Shown piece by piece: positions 43,302-51,643 of a DNA stretch of 64,000 nucleotides. The notes under the pieces are model-generated. The model did not search any database and was not told the origin of the DNA. It worked only from the letters and a program-made list of their open reading frames with translations. Origin of the DNA: Novosphingobium sp. (GTDB lineage Bacteria > Pseudomonadota > Alphaproteobacteria > Sphingomonadales > Sphingomonadaceae); the NCBI RefSeq assembly GCF_030699305.1, contig NZ_JAUYNB010000037.1, forward strand, positions 30,126-94,125, read 5' to 3'. How positions within the stretch are numbered: position 1 is the first letter of the stretch; the number at the start of each line of letters is the position of its first letter. Made by a program: the position numbers and the translations under genes.

Positions 43302-43686
43302 GGGCCGTCTCCCTGGTGGGGATTGCTGCTGCATTGTCGAGCAGCATCTGTTTGAATGCGTCCACGCTCATGCCGGTCTGCTGCGCGCCGACGTCCTGGA
43401 CGTTGAGGCCGAAGATCCCGGCCAGCTTGGCGAGGTAATAGATGTTTCCGCCCGCTGCCATCATCGCCAGCACGTTGCGCTGGGCGACGGCATCGCGTTG
43501 CTGCGGCGTCAGGCCGAAGCGGTCGCAATAGGCGTCCTCATCATGCAGGAAGGCATCGCGGTTGGCGGCTTCGTTGAACGAAAAGCACATCGCGTTGAGG
43601 GCGTAGCCCTTTTGCGCGGCAGCGCCATCGAAGATGTGCGTGCCCGGAATTGGCGGTGCAATCGGTGGTGCAACTTGGCTGGCCAT
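43294..43686 (-). CDS. ligA: Class III extradiol dioxygenase alpha subunit (LigA type)
   Basis: 130 residues. The LigA fold is shown by IPGTHIFDGAAAQKGYALN, DRFGLTPQQRDAVAQRN and MMAAGGNIYYLAKLAGIFG, which parallel 'IPGTRVFTAQRARKGYNLN', 'LTP....AV' and 'GGNVYFLSKL' of SYK-6 LigA. The small subunit closes over the active site of LigB. ATG 43686 has AAGGAAAGGA upstream; an ATG at 43710 would add eight residues but lacks a site. A FNR-like box lies 54 bases upstream. Confidence 0.87.
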   Translation of the reverse strand: MASQVAPPIAPPIPGTHIFDGAAAQKGYALNAMCFSFNEAANRDAFLHDEDAYCDRFGLTPQQRDAVAQRNVLAMMAAGGNIYYLAKLAGIFGLNVQDVGAQQTGMSVDAFKQMLLDNAAAIPTRETARG

Positions 43687-43739
43687 GGGCAAATCCTTTC
43701 CTTGCACCATGTTATGCGCCCGTTCCGGCCCGCTGCACC

Positions 43740-43753
43740 TTGACCAAGATCAA
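43740..43753. promoter_or_regulatory. FNR-like box between ligA and the SDR gene
   Basis: TTGACcaagATCAA on the plus strand (TTGATcttgGTCAA on the minus strand), the same form as the ccoN site. It lies 54 bases upstream of ligA and 103 bases upstream of the divergent SDR gene. Function is inferred from the match alone. Confidence 0.5.
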
Positions 43754-43855
43754 ACATTGCAGATTTTTGTATGCTGCACTTACAAATATCCCGGGTTGAC
43801 GCTGGCGGGGGTGACTGCTTGTGCAGGCGGGAGCACAAGAACGGGAAGAAACGCG

Positions 43856-44611
43856 ATGCAGCTTTCGATGGCGGGCCGGGTGGCCCTGATTACCGGGGCC
43901 TCATCCGGGTTCGGCGCGCACTTTGCGCGGCTGTTCGTGCGTGAGGGTGCGAAAGTGGTGATCGGAGCGCGCCGGATGGAGCGGGTGGCCGCGCTGGCTG
44001 CGGAACTGGGCGATGCCGCGCTGCCGCTGGCGATGGACGTGACCGATGAAGCGTCGCTGATCGCGGCCTTCGATGCGGCCGAGGCCAAGTTTGGCACGGT
44101 CGATACGGTGATCTGCAATGCGGGAATCGCCCACGATGGCCGCTCTACCCATGTTTCGGCGGCCGATATGGCGGCGGTCGTGGCGACCAATTTCAACGGC
44201 GTCTACCTGACCGCGCGTGAGGGCGCGCGGCGGATGATCGCGGCGAATTTCAAGGACAGCGGGCGCGGGCGGATCGTGGTGATCGGTTCGATCACGGCGG
44301 AGCTGACCGGGCAGGGCGACAGCGCCTATGCCGCGACCAAGGCCGGGGTGGCGCATCTGGCCCGCCAGTTCGCGCGCGAATGGGTGCGCCAGGGGATCAA
44401 TGTCAACACGATCCAGCCCGGCTATATCCAGACCGAAATCGCCGGGGACTGGTTCCAGACCGAAGGCGGCCAGCGCCAGATCGCCAGCTTCCACCGCCGC
44501 CGGATGTGCCCGGTTGACGCGCTGGATGCACCGCTGCTGTTCCTGAGCGGCGATGCATCGGCCTGCGTGACCGGCGCAACGCTGACGGTGGACGACGGGC
44601 AGGCGCTGTAA
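43856..44611 (+). CDS. Short-chain dehydrogenase/reductase
   Basis: 251 residues. Classical SDR: cofactor motif TGASSGFG (13-20), DVTD, CNAG (87-90) and catalytic S145, Y158 and K162 (SAYAATKAG). The C-terminal substrate region ends with VTGATLTVDDGQAL. An NAD(P)-dependent alcohol or keto reductase acting in the cytosol; substrate unknown. It diverges from ligAB, so it may act on a related aromatic or ring-opened compound, but this is only positional. A GGGAAGAA ribosome site precedes the ATG. Confidence 0.92.
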   Translation: MQLSMAGRVALITGASSGFGAHFARLFVREGAKVVIGARRMERVAALAAELGDAALPLAMDVTDEASLIAAFDAAEAKFGTVDTVICNAGIAHDGRSTHVSAADMAAVVATNFNGVYLTAREGARRMIAANFKDSGRGRIVVIGSITAELTGQGDSAYAATKAGVAHLARQFAREWVRQGINVNTIQPGYIQTEIAGDWFQTEGGQRQIASFHRRRMCPVDALDAPLLFLSGDASACVTGATLTVDDGQAL

Positions 44612-44627
44612 CCACGTCTTACAGCCC

Positions 44628-44680
44628 ACCCCCTGCTCCGTTCGTGTCTCGACTTCGCTCGACACGAACGGGGGTGGTGG
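44628..44680. repeat. Palindromic repeat between the SDR gene and the dsbD-like gene
   Basis: CCGTTCGTGTCTCGACTTCG followed by CTCGACACGAACGG (44638-44671) forms a long hairpin with outer CCACCCC/GGGGTGG pairing. The same TTCGTGTCGAG / GTCGAGACACG core recurs at 63938-63995. It lies between converging genes and may also limit read-through. Confidence 0.7.
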
Positions 44681-44695
44681 TTTGGGACCGGGTGC

Positions 44696-46741
44696 CTACT
44701 TCACCAGCTCGGTCAGCATCGCGGGGGTCAGCACTTGCGGCAATTGCTGCGGTGCGCCGCCGCCAGCGGGATACCAGACATACAGCGGCACGCCCGCCGC
44801 GCCTTGGGCTGCCAGATAGCGGGTGATCGCCGGATCGCGCCGGGTCCAGTCACCGCGCAGCACCACCACGCCCGCGCGGTCAAAGGCAGCGCGGGTGTCC
44901 TCGCGCTCGATCGCGACTTGCTCGTTGACCTTGCAGGTCAGGCACCAGTCGGCGGTGAACCACGCAAACACCGGCTTGCCGCTGGCGCGGGCGCGTGCCA
45001 GCGCGTCCGGGCTGAACGGCTGGGCGGGCAGGAGTCCGGCAGTCGCCGCGCCGGGTTCACGCACCACGGTCGGCAGGCCCAGCGCGGCGATGCCGATAAT
45101 GGCAAGCAGGCCTGCCAGCACCGGTTTGCCGCCGCCCAGGCCGTGGCGTTGCCGCCGCCCGAGCAGGACCAGCGCGCAGACCAGCAGGAAACCCAGCAGC
45201 GCGGCGGAAAAGGCAAAGGCCGATCCGGCCACCCGGCTCGCCAGCCAGACCAGCGCCAGCGCGGTCAGCCCCATCGGCACCGCCATGGCGCGGCGGAACC
45301 AGACCATCCACGCACCGGGGCGCGGCAGCATCCGCCGCAGTGCCGGGACGAAGGCGATGGCGAGGAACGGCAGCGCCAGCCCCAGCCCCAGCGCGGCGAA
45401 CAGCAGCAGCGCGGGCAGCGTCGGCAGCAGCAGCGCCGCCCCCATCGCGGCGGCCATGAACGGCCCGGTGCAGGGCGTGGCGGCGAATGCAGCGAGCAGG
45501 CCGGTGGCGAACGCACCCTGCGGTGATCCGGCGCTGGCAAAGCCGGGGACCGCAAACTCGTACAGGCCAGTCAGGTTGGCGGTGATTGCGACGGCCACCA
45601 GCAGCAGCGCGGCCACCACCAGCGGTTCCTGCAACTGGAACGCCCAGCCCACTTCCTGCCCGGCGGCGCGCAAGGCCAGCATCAGCCCGCCCAGTGCCAG
45701 ACAGGCCAGCACGATCCCGGCGGTATAGGCCAGCCCCTCGGCGCGGGCCTGCGCTTCGCTCTCGCCCGCGCGGGCCAGGCTCAGCGCCTTGAGGCTGAGG
45801 ATCGGGAACACGCAGGGCATGATATTGAGCAGCATGCCCCCCGCCAGCGCCGCCAGCAGCAGCATGGCCAGCGGAGCGGTGCTGGCTTCGCCGCCAACGG
45901 GATCGCCGCCAGCCGCCACCGGACCGGGCGCGGCGACCAGCGTCACCCCGTCGCCCGCGCCGTTCAGCCGCAAGACCGCGTTCAGCGCAGGCGGCTGGGC
46001 CGGGGCGAATCTGGCGCGGGCCAGTTCCACCACCAGCAAGTCACCCTGCCGGAAAAAGGCCTGGGGCGCGGCGTAATCGACCACGCGGTCATCGCTGAGG
46101 AACACGTGCGGCCGGTCCAGCCGGACGGCGGCGGGCAGGGGAATGCCGATCCGGACTTTGCCGCCAGCCCATGCGAAACTGGCGTTGCTGCCCAGCGGCG
46201 CGGGCAGCGCCGCGCGCCAGCCATCGAACCGGGCATCCCGCGCCGCGCCCGGGCCGACGGTGACCGTGGTGGTCAACCGGCCCTGTTCGGGCACACAAAT
46301 CTCATCGGTGCAGGCCAGCCAGCTGGCATCGACCGCGATCGGCAGCCGCTGGCCCGGTGCGGCATTGGCCGGCAGGGTCAGCGGCACCAGCACGGCATAG
46401 TCGTGCTCATAGACATGGTTCATCAGCCCCGCGATCAGCAGGGTTTCGGGCACCGGATATTGCGGCGCGCCTGCTTTTGCGCCGGTGGGCAGGGTCCATT
46501 CCAGCCCCATCCCCAGCCCTGCATCGCCGGGGTTCTGCCAATACCCGTGCCAGCCGGGCTTGGGTTGCATCAGAAATGCCAGCGTGATCGTTTCGCCCGG
46601 CTGACCCGAACCTTCGGCCACCAGGCTGGCGATAATGTTCGGCTCGCGCGCGTGCGCTGGCGTAAACGCCGCCAGCGCCAGCAGTTGCAACATCACTGCA
46701 ACAAGCCATTGCCAAAGCGGTCGAACCGGTTGTCCATGCAC
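44696..46741 (-). CDS. DsbD/ScsB-type thiol:disulfide interchange transmembrane protein
   Basis: 681 residues from a GTG. A signal peptide (ending FTPAHA) is followed by a periplasmic domain (about 30-270, with WLACTDEICVPEQ). The eight-helix DsbD core has the redox Cys motifs IMPCVFPILSLK and AATPCTGPF, and a C-terminal thioredoxin domain has WFTADWCLTCKVNE. It carries electrons from cytosolic thioredoxin to periplasmic thiols. The domain layout matches ScsB-like proteins more than E. coli DsbD. The GTG at 46741 is chosen because it gives a complete signal peptide with a basic residue; ATG 46693 would give a very short one. Confidence 0.9.
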   Translation of the reverse strand: MHGQPVRPLWQWLVAVMLQLLALAAFTPAHAREPNIIASLVAEGSGQPGETITLAFLMQPKPGWHGYWQNPGDAGLGMGLEWTLPTGAKAGAPQYPVPETLLIAGLMNHVYEHDYAVLVPLTLPANAAPGQRLPIAVDASWLACTDEICVPEQGRLTTTVTVGPGAARDARFDGWRAALPAPLGSNASFAWAGGKVRIGIPLPAAVRLDRPHVFLSDDRVVDYAAPQAFFRQGDLLVVELARARFAPAQPPALNAVLRLNGAGDGVTLVAAPGPVAAGGDPVGGEASTAPLAMLLLAALAGGMLLNIMPCVFPILSLKALSLARAGESEAQARAEGLAYTAGIVLACLALGGLMLALRAAGQEVGWAFQLQEPLVVAALLLVAVAITANLTGLYEFAVPGFASAGSPQGAFATGLLAAFAATPCTGPFMAAAMGAALLLPTLPALLLFAALGLGLALPFLAIAFVPALRRMLPRPGAWMVWFRRAMAVPMGLTALALVWLASRVAGSAFAFSAALLGFLLVCALVLLGRRQRHGLGGGKPVLAGLLAIIGIAALGLPTVVREPGAATAGLLPAQPFSPDALARARASGKPVFAWFTADWCLTCKVNEQVAIEREDTRAAFDRAGVVVLRGDWTRRDPAITRYLAAQGAAGVPLYVWYPAGGGAPQQLPQVLTPAMLTELVK

Positions 46742-46909
46742 GTGACCAGACCTGCGCTTGCAGGTGCATCGGGCGGCGGGCATATGGTTTGATGATGAGT
46801 CCACGTGCGCTCTTTGCCCGTGCCGCCGCCGTCCCGCAAGCGCGCCCTTGGGCCATCTGCGGGCAGCCAGCGGCGCACCGGCAAAACCGCGCCCCAACAG
46901 GATTACCCG

Positions 46910-48610
46910 ATGCGCCGTTTCAGCCTGATTGCCGCCCTTGCGCTTGCCACCGCCCTGACCGCGCCCGCGCTGGCTGATGAAGTGCCCGCTCCCGCGCCGG
47001 TCGCGGCTCCGGCAAGGGCACAGGCCCCCGCCGCTGCACAGCCGGCGCCCCGGCTGGTGCTGGCGATTGCAGTCGATCAGTTCTCGGCCGATCTGTTCGC
47101 GCAGTATCGCCGCCATTACACCGATGGGCTGAAGCGGCTTCAGGAAGGCGCGGTGTTTCCTTCTGGCTATCAGTCCCACGCGGCGACCGAAACCTGCCCC
47201 GGCCATTCCACGTTGCTGACCGGCACGCACCCCGCGCGCAACGGGATCATCGCCAACAACTGGTTCGATCCGGGCCTCGCGCGGGCCGACAAGCGGGTCT
47301 ATTGTTCCGAAGACCTGACCGATCCGGCCAGCACGTCCAGCAATCCGGTGGTATCGGCCAGCCTGCTGAAAGTGCCGACGCTGGGCGAATGGATGAAGCG
47401 CGCCAACCCCGCCAGCCGCAACGTGGCGGTTTCAGCCAAGGACCGCGCCGTGGCAATGATGGGCGGGCACCAGCTGGACACTGCATATTGGTGGAAGGGC
47501 AGCAGCTTTGTCACCTTCAAGGGCCGCGAACTGTCCCCGGCGGCCGTCGCGCAGAACGCGGCGGTGGCCAAAGTGCTGAAATCGGGCGCGCCCGCGCTGA
47601 ACCCGCGCCCGTGGTGCGGCGCGCAGGACCGGGCCGTGGCAGTGGGCAAGTCGGCCGTCGGGACCGGACGGTTCAGGCTCGAACCCGGCAAGGCAGACGC
47701 GTTCCGCATTTCGCCGCGGATGGACCATGCCACGGCGGAACTGGCGATCCGGCTGGTCGATGAACTGAAACTGGGCCAGGGCGCTGCGCCCGATCTGCTG
47801 TCGGTCAGCCTGTCCGCGACCGATTACATCGGCCATGCGGTGGGCAACGAAGGGCTGGAAATGTGCATCCAGATGGCTGAAGTCGATGTGGCCATCGGCA
47901 AGCTGCTGACCCACCTCGACGCGCGCGGGATCGATTATGCCGTGGTGCTGACGGCCGATCACGGCGGGCTGGACGCGCCGGAACGGTCGAACCAGCAGGC
48001 GCTGCCCGCCGCTGTGCGGGTGGATGATGCCCTGCGCCCGAACGAACTGGCCAAGGCCATCACCGCGCGCACCGGCGTGACTGCTGCGCAGGGGCCGCTG
48101 CTCTATGCCGATGGCGCTTCGGGTGACTTTTATGTCAGCCGCAGTGTTTCGGCGCCGGACAAGGCCAGGGTCATTGATGCGCTGACCATGATTGCCCGCG
48201 CGCACCCGCAAGTCGCGGCGGTCTATACCAACGGTGAACTCGCGCGGATGCCGGTGCCCACCGCCAACCCCCAGGACTGGAGCCTGGTGGACCGGGTGCG
48301 CGCCTCGTTCGATCCGGCGCGGTCGGGCGATGTGCTGATCCTGCTGGACCGCGCGGTCACCCCGATCCCCGAACCGATGCCGGGTGCCTATATCGCCACC
48401 CACGGCAGCGCGTTCGATTATGACCGGCGCGTGCCGATGCTGTTCTGGCGCAAGGGGCTGACCCCGTTTGAGCAAGGCGCGCCGGTTGCCACGGTCGATA
48501 TCGCGCCCACGCTGGCGGCGCTGGTGGGCATCAAGGCTCCGGCGGGCACATGGGACGGGCGCTGCCTCGATCTGGACGGCGGCGCGGCGGATACCTGCGC
48601 GGTAAAGTGA
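46910..48610 (+). CDS. PafA-like periplasmic alkaline phosphatase
   Basis: 566 residues. The signal peptide MRRFSLIAALALATALTAPALA and an Ala/Pro linker are followed by an alkaline-phosphatase-superfamily domain. The nucleophile Thr region is ATETCPGHSTLLTG (about 92-105), the PafA-type Lys-x-Arg pair is SAKDRA, and the later metal ligands are in DYIGH and LTADHGG, closing with THGS. A Thr nucleophile with the K-x-R pair distinguishes PafA from PhoA and NPP enzymes. It releases phosphate from monoesters in the periplasm. No Pho box was seen upstream. Confidence 0.9.
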   Translation: MRRFSLIAALALATALTAPALADEVPAPAPVAAPARAQAPAAAQPAPRLVLAIAVDQFSADLFAQYRRHYTDGLKRLQEGAVFPSGYQSHAATETCPGHSTLLTGTHPARNGIIANNWFDPGLARADKRVYCSEDLTDPASTSSNPVVSASLLKVPTLGEWMKRANPASRNVAVSAKDRAVAMMGGHQLDTAYWWKGSSFVTFKGRELSPAAVAQNAAVAKVLKSGAPALNPRPWCGAQDRAVAVGKSAVGTGRFRLEPGKADAFRISPRMDHATAELAIRLVDELKLGQGAAPDLLSVSLSATDYIGHAVGNEGLEMCIQMAEVDVAIGKLLTHLDARGIDYAVVLTADHGGLDAPERSNQQALPAAVRVDDALRPNELAKAITARTGVTAAQGPLLYADGASGDFYVSRSVSAPDKARVIDALTMIARAHPQVAAVYTNGELARMPVPTANPQDWSLVDRVRASFDPARSGDVLILLDRAVTPIPEPMPGAYIATHGSAFDYDRRVPMLFWRKGLTPFEQGAPVATVDIAPTLAALVGIKAPAGTWDGRCLDLDGGAADTCAVK

Positions 48611-48715
48611 GCCACCGCTTCCGACTTGCCCAAAAGACGGTAATTTGATCTTGGCCCTACGAACCGGGGCCAAGCCGTCCTACATAGGGGGCCGACTCAA
48701 GCAGCAGGTTGAACC

Positions 48716-49930
48716 ATGACGGACAAGCGTGATCTCGTGATTCTGGGCGGCGGCTTGGTGGGCATGACGCTGGCGCTGGCGGCGGCGAAGCAGGGGATCA
48801 CCGCCCATGTCGTCGACAAGGCACTGCCGGAAGAGCTGACGGCGGACGGCGTCGATGGCCGCGCTTCGGCCATTTCGACCGCCAGCTGGAACCTGTTCTG
48901 CAACATTGGCCTGAAGGACCGGCTGGAGCCGCTGGGCTGCCTGATCGAGGGGATCGCGGTGACCGACGCGATGCGGCCCGGCCGGATCGATTTCAAGCCC
49001 GAACCGCACGAAGGCACGCTGGGGCGGATGTATGCCAACCGCGATATCCGCCTGGCGCTGTTCGAAGCCGCGCGGGCCGAACCGGGAATCGCCTGGCACA
49101 GCGGCGTCGAACCGGCGGCGCGCCAGCGCGGACCGCACGGCGTGGCGGTAACGCTGAACGACGGGCGCGTGCTCGAAGGCAATCTGCTGATCGGTGCGGA
49201 AGGGCGGCAATCGCCGACCCGGCTGGAATCCGGCCTCAAATCGGCGAAGTGGGATTATTCCCACCGCGCAATGGTCACCGCAATCACGCATGAACGCCCG
49301 CATGACGGGGTGGCGTGGGAGATCTTTTTCCCGGCCGGACCGCTGGCGTTGCTGCCGCTGCTCGATCTGCCCGATGGCCGCCATCGCAGCGCGGTGGTCT
49401 GGACCGTGGGCGAACAGCAGGCCGCCGGAGTGATCGCGCTGTCCGATGCGGCGTTCCTGAACGAGATCGCGCGGCGGATGGACGGGATTTTCGGCGCGAT
49501 CGGGCTGATCGCGCCGCGCATGGCCTATCCGCTCAACTTCCATCACGCGGGCCGGATCGTGGCAGACCGGCTGGCGCTGGTGGGCGATGCTGCCCACGGG
49601 ATGCACCCGATTGCGGGGCAGGGCCTGAACCTGGGCCTGCGCGATGTCGGCACGCTGGTGCAGGTGCTGGCCGACGGGATGCGGCTGGGGCTGGAACCGG
49701 GCGATGCCCAGCTGCTGGCGCGCTATGAACGCTGGCGCAGTCTCGACAGCGTCACCGCGATGGCCGCGACCGACGCACTGGTCCGCCTGTTCGGCATTCC
49801 GGGCCGCCTGCCCAGCGCGGTTCGCCGCCTGGGCATGGGCGTGGTCCAGCGCACCGGCTGGCTGAAGAAGTTCTTCATGGACGAAGCGCGCGGGATGTCC
49901 GGCGAATTGCCGGAACTGCTGCGCGCCTAG
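48716..49930 (+). CDS. UbiH/UbiF/COQ6-family FAD-dependent hydroxylase
   Basis: 404 residues. An N-terminal dinucleotide fold (DLVILGGGLVGMTLALAAAKQG), the DG motif region LLIGAEGRQSPTR, and the second FAD motif ADRLALVGDAAHGMHPIAGQ followed by GLNLGLRDVGTL define the UbiH family. These enzymes hydroxylate the aromatic ring of ubiquinone precursors. Which position (C1, C5 or C6) cannot be told. Quinone supply fits the respiratory theme, though the gene is not in an operon with the cco genes. Its stop overlaps the convergent Mic60-like stop by four bases. Confidence 0.92.
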   Translation: MTDKRDLVILGGGLVGMTLALAAAKQGITAHVVDKALPEELTADGVDGRASAISTASWNLFCNIGLKDRLEPLGCLIEGIAVTDAMRPGRIDFKPEPHEGTLGRMYANRDIRLALFEAARAEPGIAWHSGVEPAARQRGPHGVAVTLNDGRVLEGNLLIGAEGRQSPTRLESGLKSAKWDYSHRAMVTAITHERPHDGVAWEIFFPAGPLALLPLLDLPDGRHRSAVVWTVGEQQAAGVIALSDAAFLNEIARRMDGIFGAIGLIAPRMAYPLNFHHAGRIVADRLALVGDAAHGMHPIAGQGLNLGLRDVGTLVQVLADGMRLGLEPGDAQLLARYERWRSLDSVTAMAATDALVRLFGIPGRLPSAVRRLGMGVVQRTGWLKKFFMDEARGMSGELPELLRA

Positions 49931-50904
49931 ATCGCCCCGGCAGGAGCCGGGTTGACCGCTGTTGTCGGGGCCGGGGTTGGGGCCGGGTTTGAGTTTGCCG
50001 CCGGTGCTGCCGGGCTGGACTGCTGCACCCGGTCGCCCGCGCTGTCCTGCAACCGGTTCGGTTCCAGCAGCGCGGTCGTCTCGATCAGGTCCAGCGCCCG
50101 CTGGGCCGCGACATAGCGCTTGGCCGCGCCGAGCCATTCCGCTCCGCCAGCGGCACCGGGCAGGGCCTGCACATCGGTGATCGCACCGTCGACCTGACCC
50201 GTGCGCAGCAGCACCCGCAACCGGTCCAGCCGGTGCTGGGGCCGGGTTGATGCAGCGTCACCTTGCCGGATCACGAACAGGCCTGAAAATTCGCGCGTCA
50301 GGCGGTCCCAGCCGCCTTCGTTCCGGGGGGCGTTGGTCAGCACCGGGGCGAGCTGATCGAACTGGGCAACCAGCTGATCGAGCGTGACCGGGTTCTGCGC
50401 GGCGTCGATCACGATGCCGACTGCGTTGGGCTGGGCATCGCCAAACCGCAGTTTCAACTGGTCGGCCAGATAGCCCAGCGGCGCGCCGCGTTCCACCGCG
50501 CGGCGGGCGGCGAAGGCGACCAGCAGCGCTTCGGCGCGGGCGGTGTTGCCATCGGCAGCGGCGGCTTGCAGGTCCAGCCGGGTCAGGCGCTGCTCCAGCG
50601 CGGCAATCCGCTGATCCAGCCCGCCGACCAGCGCGGTTTCGCTGGCCGCAGCGGTTGGCGACGGGGCGGATGCGGACGGGGTTGCCGCAAGGGTTTCACC
50701 GGGCTGCGGCAACGTCGCCAGACGGGCGCTGGCAGCGGGGCTGTCCGCCTGATCCAGGCTGACCCGGCCATCCCACACCAGCCACCCGACCAGCGCCGCA
50801 CCGCCGATGAAGGCCAGCAGCGCAGTGCCCAGCACCGCGCGCAGCGACGGTCCGCTGCGCCGCGCCGAAGCCGCCGGAGTGCGGTTGAAATAATCATCAG
50901 GCAT
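49927..50904 (-). CDS. Mic60/mitofilin-like inner-membrane protein
   Basis: 325 residues. A short basic N-terminus, one membrane helix (about 22-45, LRAVLGTALLAFIGGAALVGW), a Pro/Ala-rich linker, a coiled-coil (LDQRIAALEQRLTRLDLQ) and a helical C-terminal part with LRVLLRTGQVDGAITDVQAL fit alphaproteobacterial Mic60. In alphaproteobacteria the mic60 gene is typically next to hemC/hemD, as here. Mic60 shapes intracytoplasmic membranes or outer-inner membrane contacts. The tail (after about 285) is low-complexity Pro/Ala/Asn. Assignment relies on architecture plus position. Confidence 0.75.
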   Translation of the reverse strand: MPDDYFNRTPAASARRSGPSLRAVLGTALLAFIGGAALVGWLVWDGRVSLDQADSPAASARLATLPQPGETLAATPSASAPSPTAAASETALVGGLDQRIAALEQRLTRLDLQAAAADGNTARAEALLVAFAARRAVERGAPLGYLADQLKLRFGDAQPNAVGIVIDAAQNPVTLDQLVAQFDQLAPVLTNAPRNEGGWDRLTREFSGLFVIRQGDAASTRPQHRLDRLRVLLRTGQVDGAITDVQALPGAAGGAEWLGAAKRYVAAQRALDLIETTALLEPNRLQDSAGDRVQQSSPAAPAANSNPAPTPAPTTAVNPAPAGAI

Positions 50905-50929
50905 GGTGCTGCGCGGCTCCTGTTGCTGC

Positions 50930-51628
50930 CTATCGACCCTTTGGACCGGGGTCTTGGCACATCTGGCGGGCCAAGGCCAGCAGCGCCTGATCGCTGGGCG
51001 CTGCGGCCACGGCGACTTCGCCCCAGCCGTCGCCAGCCGCCGCGGCGATGCGCTGGCCCAGCGCCGCGATCCGCAGCGGCGCGCGGCGAATGCCGTGGCT
51101 CACGCATTGCGCGGTCAGGTGGCGGACCGCATCGGCGGAATGGGCGGCGATGATCGCGGGCGCGCGCAGCAGATCGGCCAGATCCGCAGGCAGCGGCACG
51201 GGCTGGCTGGCATAGACCACGCGCTCTTCCATCAGCAGGCCTGGCGTCAGGTGCAGCGCCACACGTTCATCCCCGGCCAGTCGCAGCAGGTGCGCGCCAG
51301 CGGGCACCTGGGTGTCGATCACGCCCTGCAAGCCGCCGCTGCCCACGGCGGCAACCGTGAACCCGGCGGCGCGCGCGGCGGCGGCGGTCGTTTCGCCCAC
51401 GGCATAGACCGGCAAGTGCCGCAGCGCTGCCAAGCCGCGTCCGCCGTGCCGGAACACGTTGGCGCTGCCCGCCAGCAGCGCGCTGAACCGGGCTGGATCA
51501 GGGGCCTGCCAACTGCACGGGACAATCGTGAACAGCGGGTGGCTGCGCACATCCAGCCCCGCCGCCGCCGCCGCCGCGACCGTGGCGTTGCAGCCGGGCT
51601 GGGGGCGGATGACGACTAGCGGGACCAT
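50930..51628 (-). CDS. hemD: Uroporphyrinogen-III synthase
   Basis: 232 residues. HemD sequences vary widely, but the pattern VPLVVIRPQPG at the start, FRHGGRGLAALRHLPVYAVGETTAAAAR and the later RAPAIIAAHSADAVRHL with IAALGQRIAAAA is typical. It closes hydroxymethylbilane to uroporphyrinogen III. The hemC gene ends 15 bases upstream on the same strand, supporting the call. It supplies the haem needed by the cbb3 oxidase and the cytochromes. Confidence 0.87.
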   Translation of the reverse strand: MVPLVVIRPQPGCNATVAAAAAAGLDVRSHPLFTIVPCSWQAPDPARFSALLAGSANVFRHGGRGLAALRHLPVYAVGETTAAAARAAGFTVAAVGSGGLQGVIDTQVPAGAHLLRLAGDERVALHLTPGLLMEERVVYASQPVPLPADLADLLRAPAIIAAHSADAVRHLTAQCVSHGIRRAPLRIAALGQRIAAAAGDGWGEVAVAAAPSDQALLALARQMCQDPGPKGR

Positions 51629-51643
51629 GGCGGGGCCATCGCG

